The position numbers and the translations under genes were made by a program. Under the pieces are notes generated by a model. That model did no database searches and had not been told where the DNA came from. It saw nothing but the letters and a program-made list of their open reading frames with translations. From assembly GCF_035222375.1 (NCBI RefSeq), contig NC_085887.1, forward strand, positions 285,501-349,500: DNA of 64,000 nucleotides, given 5' to 3'. The stretch is from Podospora pseudocomata (lineage: Eukaryota > Ascomycota > Sordariomycetes > Sordariales > Podosporaceae). This document shows, piece by piece, positions 33,796-44,321 of this stretch. How positions within the stretch are numbered: position 1 is the stretch's first letter; each line of letters opens with the position of its first letter.

Positions 33796-34356
33796 ATGAG
33801 CAAAAGAACCACCAGACAGAGAGAAACTTTTGGATACAACGGTGGCGGAACTGGCCGGGCCCATGATGAGCAGCCGGGCTTGCGTGTTCCTAATCATGCT
33901 GGTGCTGAACAGGGCCCATCGTCGTCCTTAACCCCGTTCGTCGATGCTGCCCATGCTTCTGATACCGAGCCGAGCGAGATCAACCTTGTCCAGTCAGATG
34001 TTACCCCCGGCCGGCGGAGGTCCAAGAGAATCCGGACAAGAAAGTCAATGGACGTTACCACGGCGCTGGCGAGGCAATCACCGACCCCGAGGAAGTTGAG
34101 GAACCGTCCTGCTGCGAGTGCATGCCATGCACCTTCGCCGGCCCTCGTCTGGCCGCCTATTAACCAACCAGTTTATTATCCTCAGCTGCTGCCTGCACAC
34201 GAGGCGGCAGTTTTGCCTCCCAATCATGTGCTTCCCATCCAGCTACAGCATGCCTTGCATCATCACCATCACATGGATAACGGCCCGCCAAATTCATTTC
34301 AACCCGTCTTTCCTCACCAAGAGGTGGCGTTGTTTGATCCGGGGCTGATGCAGTAG
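33796..34356 (+). CDS. Hypothetical open frame in phase with SNF5 (possible C-terminal extension)
   Basis: 186 codons beginning nine bases after the SNF5 TAG and in the same frame. The composition is that of a nuclear disordered region: a basic patch (RRRSKRIRTRKS), Pro/Ser-rich stretches and a His run (HHHHH). No domain was recognised. It could be a separate small gene, a C-terminal part of SNF5 reached by alternative splicing at the donor overlapping the stop, or a former C-terminus cut off by a recent stop. A frame this long without stops is unlikely by chance at this base composition, but transcription is unproven. Confidence 0.4.
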   Translation: MSKRTTRQRETFGYNGGGTGRAHDEQPGLRVPNHAGAEQGPSSSLTPFVDAAHASDTEPSEINLVQSDVTPGRRRSKRIRTRKSMDVTTALARQSPTPRKLRNRPAASACHAPSPALVWPPINQPVYYPQLLPAHEAAVLPPNHVLPIQLQHALHHHHHMDNGPPNSFQPVFPHQEVALFDPGLMQ

Positions 34357-34772
34357 CTTCATTGGTCGTAATCATGGAGTAAGGCTCCATGAATGGTTGG
34401 GGGCCCTTCATTTTCTTTTGCAACACATTGTACTTGCCACCACCGCCTTTGCGTTACGACTTACGGGATTGGGTTGTTGAGACCTTGGTTTTTTTCTTCC
34501 TGGGTGCAGAGCGGTGAACAGAGGGGGCGTTTGGAAATATGCTTAACACGGGGGAGGCGGCATAAAAAAGGGAACTCAAGGTTAGGAGGGCGGACATTTC
34601 TTTTCGGCGATACATGGAATTTGTTTGAGTATTTGGAGTGCGCCTCATGAGGTAGCCCTACTCACTCACCGGGTCAGATCAAATTGTCTATAATACAATT
34701 GCTGTGAGCTGTGTCTTTTTATTTCCCCCCTCCGGTTATCATCTAGTATTTCTATTGCTCTGTCAAGTATCT
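34357..34772. other. Intergenic
   Basis: Only short low-complexity frames are present. It includes the 3' side of the SNF5 locus. Nothing is supported here. Confidence 0.4.
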
Positions 34773-35936
34773 TTACGCCGTAATCCAGCCTCCAAAAGCC
34801 GGATTGTCGGTTTCACCCGTGTTGTCCTCAAGGAAATTCTGGTCCCATTTGGTTTCCTCAGGCCATATGCCCCAGAAGCGGTCGATTGTGTATCCACCTC
34901 CTCTGCCATTGGCGTCCAGGTAACCGCTTGGGCTCAGGTCAGCAAGGGCAGCCCAGAGGCCGAGATATGCTTTCTTTTGTTGGCGCTGCCATAAAAACAG
35001 CCTTGTGTAGGAAGGGTAAAAGAACTCACTGTAGGCCTCTGGATCATGCAACGCTTGCTCTGTGAACAGAGTGATCACATGGTCCCAACTCCCGCTCATA
35101 CCTCGGGCGTCTGGATAATCCTGCCCGAGAAACGGCATGGCATGCATCCACTTGTGAAACAGCGTCTGGAGGGGCATCTGCTCCAGCCGAGGGAGAAAAC
35201 CGGCAGGCTGTGCATGTCATCTTTCTCCCTCTCCCTCTCTCTCTTCCTCTCTCTCTCTTCCCCCCCATACGCCATCTGAGCCCGATCGATAGTCCTCGGA
35301 GTTGGGACCGGTCCAGCTGGCCGAGGACATTCCACAGGTTTTGACGGATGTCCATGACGGAGTAAAATGGCACGTCGGACTCGCCCTCCGGTATCGCCCA
35401 GTTGATGAAGGTGGGTCACGTAGCAACGGTGGAAGGTTTGCTCCTGGCAGGCGTGGACTCCGCCGTCGCCGGCGGGGCGGTAAAAGTGCTCGACGGTGTC
35501 CCAGAGCTGGCCGTTGGCCGAGTGTTTGTATCTGGCGCCGTCGTCGTAGTAGATGCGGAGGTGGGCGTCAATGCGGTTGTCTGTGGGGCGCCAGTTGTTG
35601 CCCAGGCCGAACATGGTGTCTGATATTATTTGCCAAGGGACGCCTGCGGTGGGACCCCAGGCGTGGTCGTACTCGGGGGAGTAGCGGTAGGTGTTTTGGG
35701 TGCAGACGCTGGCCTTGAAGATGGCGGGGAAGACGTTGTGGAAGTCGAAGTCGAGCTGATCGTTGAGGCGAGCGGCGGCGCTGCGGGCTTAGTAGAGGAC
35801 CTCGCGCGGGTAGGCCATGAAAGTTTGGGTCACGCTGGAGGCAGGGTTTCGTTGACCCAGTATCTGTAGCCGCCGGTTGGGGGGCAGCGTAGGCGTAGGT
35901 GCTGACAAGCAGCACCAACAGGATGAGGTGAGCCAT
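34773..35936 (-). pseudogene. Damaged gene for a secreted protein of unknown family
   Basis: An apparent signal peptide (AHLILLVLLVSTYAYA) starts at 35936. Protein-like segments follow in more than one frame: FDFHNVFPAIFKASVCTQ and GLGNNWRPTDNRIDAHLRI, then FYSVMDIRQNLWNVLGQLDRS, then a clean 134-codon C-terminal part with WIT near its end and YTIDRFWGIWPEE. About three interruptions separate them, and a CT-rich microsatellite has expanded inside the gene. The segments agree in order and spacing, so one former gene of about 350-380 residues is likely. No named family was recognised, and no function is proposed. Confidence 0.6.
35220..35266. repeat. CT-rich microsatellite plus C run
   Basis: Interrupted (CT)n with a terminal run of six C, located inside the damaged secreted-protein gene. 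On the coding strand it reads as Arg/Glu-rich low complexity, unlike the rest of that protein. Confidence 0.85.
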
Positions 35937-36303
35937 CTCCTTGAAACCTGACCGAGAATCTGGATTATCGACATGATGAGAGTCCAGATTTCCCTGTTAA
36001 AATACCCAGATATATTCCCATTGGCCGTCTGTTTGACAGCTGTGGGCTCAAGCAGCTCTGTCTACAGTGGAGCTGATCGCTCCTCAACAAGAGCAGTGTA
36101 GGAGCAGTGCTATGTTTTCTACCGGATGGAGCATGGCTTCAGAACCCGCTTCAACAAGGACATCGTGAAGGGTGGTCGTCAGAGTCAGCTACTTCTTCTC
36201 CCGTCACCTCAAGACGATTACCCGGAACGACGAATCTCAACTTGGTTGAGCATGAGCACCTGGGCCACCCCCCCCAGCATCACACAACTGCTCCTCGGAC
36301 TCG

Positions 36304-36777
36304 TTGTTTGCCAACTACACTCTCTCGCTAGCCGAGTGCAAAGAGGCCTTCAGCTATGCCAATCTCAACTGTACCGCCTTTGGTGAAGAGCTCACTCAAG
36401 GAGGGAGCATGTCCGGATGTTGCCTCGCCTATGAGACCTTCACCAACAACACCTACGATCCAGCCAGTCCTCCCTGGTTGAATCCAGTCCCTGAACAAAA
36501 CCGGCCAGATTGTGGTGATGATTATACCGCGGGTGATAAGAAGGTCAATGATTCGAATGTCGAAACCAGTTTCTGGGCGGGCATGTATACCGAGTTCTGT
36601 AACACGATTGGGGATTACTCTGATGGGGTTATCAATGGGCCGTGGTCGATGGAGCATGAGGATCCTAGGGGCTGTGTGGTTTATACAGTCACGGCGTTTT
36701 ACAGGGCGCGGAGGATGCTGGAGGAGGAGGACAAGGTTGGCGGGATTACAACCGAGAACTCGACTGCGACGGTTTAG
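36304..36777 (+). pseudogene. Fragment of a possibly secreted Cys-containing protein
   Basis: A 157-codon open stretch with protein-like content: FANYTLSLAECKEAFSYANL, SGCCLAYETFTNNTYDP, then WSMEHEDPRGCVVYTVTAFY. It has six Cys and several N-x-T sites, as in secreted proteins. There is no ATG in frame before its middle, and the frame upstream breaks at a run of eight C near 36267-36274. A 5' exon or an intact start was not found, so it is either the last exon of an unresolved gene or a remnant. The family is unknown. Confidence 0.45.
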
Positions 36778-36823
36778 CCAGGGGTGCCTATCCAGACGGA
36801 ACAGCTCCTAGGTAAGTAGGTAG

Positions 36824-38880
36824 CTACACAATAGCGATGGTTGTTATCCGTCCCAAACATCTCCGACAGACGAGCTGGCCATCTCTCTTTTGCTTCTTCT
36901 CCAACAGACATCCATCGTCTTTGCAGATATCAGGATCGTCGGCACAAAAGTTGTCCAGTGTTTTGTCCACCACCAAGAGTCCAAGTCTTTGATGATAGCT
37001 GGGTGACGAGGGGAGCGATCCAAGGTGTGGCTTGACGCCGTTTTGTCGGGGAAGGGGCTTCGGAGGAAGACATGGCTGTAGAATGAGGCAGTAATGTGCC
37101 ACTTGATCCTCCGAGTAGCCGCCCTCCAGGATCTTCATAATCACCAGATCCTGCAAACAGTCGACCTCATAGTACCTTGTCAACCTGCTGGTATCTCGAA
37201 TGAAGTCAGGAGAGACCTGACTTGAATACCAAGCCTCGGGCCTGGGGTCAAACACGAGCTTACACCCAGGTAACCTCCTGACTTTTGTCGTTTCCAATGT
37301 GGCCAAAGGACCCCTAAGAATAACCTCACCCAAGCAGCCTGACAATTGTCCCGGTGAAGATGCCTTGACCGAAATATTCTCGACGACCGTGTGCGGTGGT
37401 GCCAAGACCTCGATATCGCGAACTCGATACCGCCAAAAGGGGTGCCAGAGTCCGTACTGGATCGGAGCGTCCACCGACGCCCACAACCATGACGGAACCT
37501 TCACAAATGGTTCGGAAAGCAGGACGCGCGCGTTTTCGCCCTCTGTCTCGACAAACCAGATCAGAGATCTCAAGACGTCCCCTTCCCATACCCCAAAGTG
37601 ATGGTCCTCCTCTTGAAGAAGAAATCGTAACCGATGAAGGACTTCTTGAAATGCCATCGGGCGATCTGGAGGGTTGGTGAAAGCTCGGCAGGTGTAGCTC
37701 TGTAAGAGTCGCCTCCATAAAAGGTAGTATTTCTTGCGAACTGTGGCCGAGAGACCATGTTCTTCTTGAGCGTGGGCGCTGCCATTCAATAAGGCCCCCT
37801 TGATCTTTCGCTCGTCGTTATCTCGAAACCTGGGTGAAAAGTCGCCCAGAAACCCTAGCGGACGCCAGTCACAAGCGCTCAGCCGAAGACAGTCCCAAAA
37901 TATTCCTTCTTTTGTTATGCTGACAATGCGCCGAGAAAGAAGCCTCTCCTGGAATGCCCAGCCTCTGGTATCAAGTTCTCCATTGGGACGGCTTGGAAAG
38001 TTACCGCTGGTTTCCAGCCACTGGTAACCAGACTCGGGGCTCAGAGGGTTGTATGGTGGGCTGAAGTCCCCGTTGATATCATGATCCCCGTGCTCGGTCT
38101 TGAGAAACATACCGCGGGACGCTTCAGCGGCGTCAACGAGACTGGTTTGGTCGACGAACTCAACTGTAAAAGCTGCTCGGCCGTAAATCGAGGCCATTTT
38201 TGCGGATTCAATGACCCATTCATCATTGTTCCCCTGGTGTATGCACTGCTCAATGTTAGCTATGCATACTATGTGAGAAAGGGCATTGAGGTAGAGCGAC
38301 CAAGCAGTCAATCCAGACATATCTGATCCCGGCAAGCAACGCGATGGTGAAGGCATCTCGAATGAGTCTCGGTAGAACGTCTGTTTGGAGACCTGCTGTA
38401 GTAAGTGCCGTGTAGTTTTTGAACGTCAAGCGTGGCCAGTATTTGGAAGCATGAGGCCATCGATAGCTGATAGCAACGTAGGCCAACATTTCGTCCTTTG
38501 ATTCTATCACTCGCACTCTTCTGGGCAGCTTCGACCATCTGTTTTCAGAAGACTGCAGGGGGTCACTGAGATCAAGTTCGTGGAGTTTCCTCCATTTTGT
38601 CGACAACAGAAAACTTGCACTCGGGGTGGTCCTCTCTGCAAGAAGCGATCCAGCGCCGTAGCACTGTTACACAGGCACCAATGCTATCATCAACGAGGTT
38701 GTAATGTCGTCGCCCCTCGTATACATGGCAGAACTGGGCTAAAATGAGACGATCAGTATCAGAACAAAATGTATGAACTTGGGAAAGAGACAGAACAGAA
38801 GCCTAGCAACCTTCTTGGTTCTCCTTTAGGAGATAGGGTAGCAGCCCAGACGACCGCAGTGTGTTGATCACATCAGCCCC
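36824..38880 (-). pseudogene. HET-domain (heterokaryon incompatibility-type) gene, probably damaged
   Basis: HET proteins act in fungal self/non-self recognition. The HET domain is clear: LAYVAISYRWP, then YVWIDCL spliced over a 55 bp intron (38300-38246, branch GCTAAC, acceptor GAGCAG) to CIHQGNNDEWVIESAKMASIYGRAAF, and RGWAFQERLLSRRI further on. A long C-terminal region to 36824 has no known domain. Upstream (about 38738-38610) lies the N-terminal block typical of the family (VTVLRRWIASCREDHPEC). A further upstream exon (ADVINTLRSSGLLPYLL) is possible near 38880-38806. The N-terminal block and the HET domain are in different frames with no plausible intron between them, so about one break is inferred. 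A sequencing error could also cause this. Confidence 0.65.
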
Positions 38881-39235
38881 CTGAAGGACGATGATGGTCA
38901 GGCATCCCTTTATTCTCCTGGCCAGCGGCTGTCATTACCTTGAGGCGCTCTTGATGTCGGCATCGAGCTATTTCAGTTGACTGAAAACACAGGGAAGAAG
39001 AAGTGAAGTGAAAAATCCCAAGTACCTTGTTGATTTCTTAGGGGATCCGTAAGTTGCTGCCTACCTACAGGTAGGTATACGTTGGAGAGGTACGCGTGTC
39101 GAACATTTTTGATTGGTCCAACTATTCGCATCTTTGTAACACAAGCATAAAGGATACAACAGAACAGCTATTTACCTAGGTAGGTACGTAGAAGCCATTG
39201 CATTACTTTCTCCAAACATCTACCTGAATACATGA

Positions 39236-40615
39236 CTACAAGTTTGTCAAGTCACTAGTCCTTAATGCCACAGGAACTCGTGTCACCCGTGCCGGTTGTT
39301 TGACACGCTCCCCTTCCTCCAACTCTCCCAAATCCTCAATACGCCTGCCATCCTCAAGAGCACCGTCCTCCTTAGCCATGGCACGATACGCAAGCTTGAC
39401 CTTCCGCTTGTGAACCAGATAGTTGTCCTGCATTGGGTTCACATTCCAGACGATGTGCATCGTTGGGTGCACCGGTCCTCCCCAGCCAGGATGCTCCTGA
39501 ATCAACTGCGTTTTGAGCTTCTTGAGCATGTTTTCGGTGGGTTCGTAGGTGGTCTCTAGAAACCAGGCCATCTCCCCGTCGGATTATGGCACGCCCATGT
39601 ACTGGGCTCTGGGGTCGGTCAGGGTCCTCCGGCAGTTTTCGTTGAATAATCGTTTGGCGGTGCGTCCCAGCACAACAAGGCGAGTCGCTCGACAGATGTG
39701 ACACTGCGTGGGCCTCACACCGCCCTCGCCCAGAGTCAACGGCACATAATCCAGAAACTCCTTCCAGCCGTTGCCTGGGGGCTTCTCATGGCGGGCCGGC
39801 GGTATGATGTAGGGGTAGAAGATGTCCTTGCAGGCCCTGGAGTCGCACTGCAGCTTTGCTCGGCACATGGGGCAGTTGAAACCATGAGTGGCGTTGTACT
39901 TGTCCCTGCACCACGCGTTGTAGCAGCGGGCGCAGAGAATATGGCCACAGATCAAAACGGTCCCAAGACCCACGCTATAGTTTGGGTTGTGAGACTTTGG
40001 AATCCCCTTGATGTCAATTTCTACTAGTTGACACGCGCCGCAGACGGCATAAGGGGCCGGAATCTCGGTATAAGCGGCAGGAGTTCCGGCAACATTCATG
40101 ATCCAGTTTTTGATGTCAGTCCACATGTTTGTCTCATCGCCCGTCACCGTCCTGTCGTATGGCGGCGGTGGCGTCGTGTTACGGTCTTCTGGGTCATAAT
40201 AGTAATTATCTCGACCAGGACCCTCTGCCGGTGCGTCCATCATTAGGTCGTCCTCATCAGGGATCAGGTCCTCGTTTTGGACAGCGGCAACGTAACCTGG
40301 AGGCGCAATGAACCAATGGAATGGGTCTGGGTCATGAGCGTTGATCTCGTCGGCCGATGAATCGCTTGGATTCGGTTGTGTTGGCGACTCACCCTCCACC
40401 AATTGGCCCCGGTTCTGTCGGACGAACTTGTAGTATTGTCGTGCTTTGGTCGGCGGATCTCCCCCGATGAAATACATGCTATTATGACCACCGCCTCTCC
40501 CCGCATTCCCTTGACCACGCCCGGCCTGGCCTGCCTGGTTCCCTCGGCCCCAACCGGTACGGGACTCCCTACGATATGGATGAGACGCCATTCTGAAGTA
40601 AAAGCGGTTGATCAC
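39236..40615 (-). pseudogene. RING-finger protein gene interrupted by one in-frame stop
   Basis: The first frame (40615-39584) encodes 343 residues: an Arg/Gly/Gln-rich N-terminus (GNQAGQAGRGQGNAGRGGG), an acidic linker, and a C3HC4-like RING with CGACQLVEID, CGHILCARCYNAWC and CPMCRAKLQC (about residues 195-265). More Cys residues follow (CHICRATRLV). A TAA at 39586-39584 ends it, but the same frame continues for another 115 codons (FLETTYEPTENMLKKLKTQL, WNVNPMQDNYLVHKRKVKLAYRAMAKE) to 39236. The continuation looks like normal coding sequence, so the gene was probably about 460 residues. One C-to-T change from a CAA Gln codon would explain the stop. RING proteins are usually ubiquitin ligases. 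A truncated but functional product cannot be excluded. Confidence 0.65.
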
Positions 40616-41086
40616 TTAAATAGCCCACCGTGCCTATGCAACTATAGGTATCTCTCGCTGGGTCTAAACGTTGAGTTGTTGGAACTAATGAGGTTCTTTG
40701 TTTGAAAAAGCTCTCAAAGTTATGGAGCTTTGTTTGTTCCGCAAACGTGTATGTGGAGATTCAGGTGGGTTGACAATGAATGCAATGATAAGGAAGGTCC
40801 ATGTGGGCCAAAACAACAGAACAAAGCCGGGTGTGAGTGGCTCTGCTCAGACCACTTCCTAGCGAAGAGAGACATAGCACTTCTGAGATACAACAGCATA
40901 CCATATCACAAGTGACAGGAAGTGCTCAGAACCTCAAATAGAAATGAAGGCACAAGAATCAACTGAAATCAATTTAAATCTCGGGGGAAGCATTAATGAC
41001 AAGGACAATCAATCATGACCCTCGCTGGGATGTATAGTCAACATAAGAGAAATACCAAAGACGCAAATGCTGGAAAGTGATTAGCT

Positions 41087-41418
41087 CTACTGTGGCGCGT
41101 GATCTCGCGGGATAGCCGCAAGTGCTTCATCAAAAGCAGCAACGGCATCGCCAAAGGTGGCATCCCGATAGAGCATGACAAGCTCCAGTTCACGAATTTG
41201 AGACTTGAGAGCCCGAACGTGGTGGTCCTTTGACCTTTAGTCGTTTCTATAGCCCCAGATAGCTTGGATGGCCCAGCCAGCAAACGCTACCACAGTGACC
41301 AAACCAAATACATATTGGAGCCAGCGCGGTAACCCTTCGCAAGGCATGCAAACTGGGCAGGTGGCAGTTGGGGTGATTACCCTGATTAACACCCCTGATT
41401 GAAGCGCGGCTAGTGGTT
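41087..41418 (-). pseudogene. Relic of a small membrane / coiled-coil protein
   Basis: Reading one frame, a Cys-rich motif (CPVCMPCEG) precedes a membrane helix (LQYVFGLVTVVAFAGWAIQA), GYRND, an in-frame TAA (41239-41237), then a helical end (RALKSQIRELELVMLYRD, ATFGDAVAAFDEALAAIPRD) to the stop at 41087. The continuity of character across the TAA suggests one former protein of at least 105 residues. No start codon was identified, so a 5' exon is missing or lost. The family is unknown. Confidence 0.4.
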
Positions 41419-41957
41419 GTTATGAGCACGATCATTTCCTGACCAAAGATTTAGAGATATAGAGAGAGATACAGTACAGTGGACTGAATTAGTATGCGTA
41501 AGGGAGGCAGGTATATTACTTCCTTTGAATATGCAATTCTATCAGCATCTAGGTCCATTGGTTTATACCTAAGGCATGCTAAAGTTAACGGCCACCCCCG
41601 GCTGTCTAGAAAACAATGCTTGTATTTGAAGTTGGCCAGTTCGCTGTGGCGATAACAACGCTGCTACTTGGGACCGAATGGGTCAAAAGCTCACGGCGAA
41701 ACAATGGGGATTGTTCTTGCAACAAACCTCGCAGCCGACTATGTACAGTACCTACCAGGTACCTTAGGCAACCCGCCGTCGACGGAGTAACTGGCCACTG
41801 GAAAATAGTCTGGTACTCCATTTTAGTGCCCATAAGTTCCACAATTGTGACCTCTTTCGTCGTCGTGGGTAGGGCAAAGGGAACAGGTGCTTTCAGAATC
41901 AAGCGGACAACCAAAACAACAAACCTTCAATTTTTCCACCCCCGGCCCAGTGGAAAC

Positions 41958-43303
41958 ATGTCGTCCCACCAGTCCAGCCAACAGCGATTCCCTCGCATCG
42001 CGTTTCTTTTACACCATGTCGGAAAAACCCTTCAGACTCGGAAGCCAGTCCTTTACAACCTTTGCCTCACCAACAAGCTGTCCAACGCCGAGTTCTGCGA
42101 GTGGCTGTACCTTTACGTGGACCGTAATCTTGATCGAATCGACCCAGCCAATATCAGCCTGGCCTTGGCAAAACATATTACCATTGATGGATGGCATTTG
42201 AATGAGCGGGCCAAGGGCTGTCACGAGTCGCTGTGGAGCGATTCAAAATCTCAGCACATTAACAGAGGCATCCGGCGCCTTGTTTCTCAGATGCCATCAC
42301 TTGAAAGTCTGATGTAAGAATACTCGTCAGCCTCTGGCTGTGTCCGGCTTAGGTATTTGTTAATTACACCGTCAATGCGGATGAGAACAGCCGTTTCAAC
42401 TTGAGCCTGCAACACTGAACGCCGTTCGACAGGCGCGTCCTGTGCTGAGGAAGCTGCGCATCAGTTTCCCTAGCCTCCTTCGGCTGAAACCGTGCTGGGA
42501 AATCGCTCATGATCGGCTTGCTGTAGACTTATACTCAGGCTTTGGGGGGGGCTTCCTGTTACCATCAAGACTTTGCCTTCTTTCGAAACCTTCAACACAT
42601 TTCACTGCGCAACTTCTTTGATGATCCAAACCGCTCACGCCAGCAGACTGTCCAGCTATTGCGCCACTCCCCGAATCTTCACCGGCTGGAACTCGGCTTG
42701 TCTACCGAAGTCGTTGTGCGACAGCTTGAACGCGAGGGCAGCTTTGGCGTGTTTGTCCACTTCTTTGATCGGCTCTGTGATGAGTATGCCGAATCAGGAG
42801 GGCAGCCTTTACGCCTCACACATTTGGGTCTCTTCGACGCTATGTGGGTACGGAAACCAGAGTCGTTGAGGCAGAAGCCAGCCGATCTCGCCTTCCTTCA
42901 AGAGGTCAGACTCAACACAGAAACTATCGAAGATTACATCATCGACAATTTGGTTGACCTATTCGACTCCGAGGCCCTTTCGGCCTATGTTGTCCTCGTT
43001 GAGACAGATAAAGGGTCTAAATATGGCCCTGCCTACCTGGTGGGTGCCCGGGAGTTGGAGATGCGTCGGCCCCAGACCCCGATGCAGTTGGCAGAAATGT
43101 CCCTGGTCTTTGGAGGAACTTGGGGCAATCAGAAACTGTTGGCAGCAACCACGAGGCACTCCCTACAGGGTCTGGTCGTAAACATGAACGGACCTGACCC
43201 ACGCCGAAGCCTCGATTTTCTCCTCGCCCCCTGCAGAACATGCATCGGCTTGCTCGGTTGTGGATTGTGTCTGCCAACATGTACAAAGACCTTCCTTTAT
43301 TGA
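41958..43303 (+). pseudogene. Decayed LRR-like (F-box-type) gene
   Basis: The first frame from the ATG at 41958 reads 120 codons (FCEWLYLYVDRNLDRIDPAN, IRRLVSQMPSLESLM). The next parts lie in other frames: a short NYTVNADENSRF segment, then LRKLRISFPSLLRLKP, then a 254-codon stretch with LQHISLRNFFDD and LLRHSPNLHRLELGLS. These Leu patterns are typical of fungal F-box/LRR proteins. Frame changes fall near 42390-42420 and at the G run 42543-42550; only the first junction could be an intron. Loss of function is likely. A gene with unusual introns is less likely. Confidence 0.55.
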
Positions 43304-44321
43304 CAAAAGCCGCTCAGAAAGGCGGCTGCCGCGTTTCCTGCCTTGCGCTGCATCGTGATCGGGTAGCGCTGCTGGGAGGTAACTGGCAGCATTAGCGGAA
43401 GCGTAGAATTGGAGGAGATTAGATTGAGGAAGAGGGGTTGGTAACGGAGCGGGGGACCAACTTCTTCTTTTCCCATGAGCTTCACTGGGGACGATGTTTG
43501 AGACATAGTTAGTACCGCCCTCAAAGATGACAAATACACCATTAAAGATAGTGATTATGCCTTGAAAGATCAGGTTGTGAATAGGAAGTGAAAGGTCGTG
43601 ACAGCCACTTTTAAGATAGGTGATGGGCCAAAAGTATGTATTTTAGTGCTTCAGTATTAGGTACCCGATAGGCCTAGACAAAATAATCGAGGGCGTTTTC
43701 ATGATCTTTTAAAGTCTTTGTTTTATATTGTAGTGTCCACCATTTTGTCTACGACGTGCTGCCTCACATTAGAAGGGGGTCTTCGATGGCCTGGGGTTTG
43801 ATTCCATTTGGACTGCAGGCCTTGGAGCACGCGACCATCAACCAATGTCACGGACGAAATTGACGCCGGGGCGTTGCGGCCCTCTGGCGGCGATTTATTC
43901 GGCTGATACTTTGTATTGGATGGATGCCGTTGGGCTCAGCTCATTGGTTCGGCCATCCTTCCAGTTCCGAATACCCGGAGATGCTAGCTGTGTGCTTGCC
44001 GTCATGGCTGACATACCATTCTGCAGGCTTTCAGCTGCTACTGCGCAAGAAAATGGGGGGAGAGGTGAGCGAATGGGACTTTGATCTTGAACGATTCATA
44101 TATGGGCGCACGGTCTCAGCCCCTGTGCCTCAGCCTCACTTTGGAGCTGGAAACGCCGGACCTCTGGGAGTATCATAAGGAGGGGGGGGTAAGACCCCTC
44201 CCAACGAAAGCTTTGGGCTTGACAACTACACACTCTTTCGCTGAGCGGTTGGCAGCTGAAGCACCGGACAATTGGTTTTAGATAAGACAGCCGTCGCGCA
44301 AGACGAGGACAGCAAATTATT
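43304..44321. other. Intergenic
   Basis: Largely AT-rich at its left end, with short non-protein-like frames. It is presumed to hold the promoter of the hydrolase-TPR gene. Confidence 0.4.

Noticed and set aside
33784-41239. Reassigned genetic code in which TAA/TAG mean Gln
   Set aside because: Conserved genes in the window, including the synthetase, Mia40 and the DUF4139 protein, end normally at TAA or TAG.
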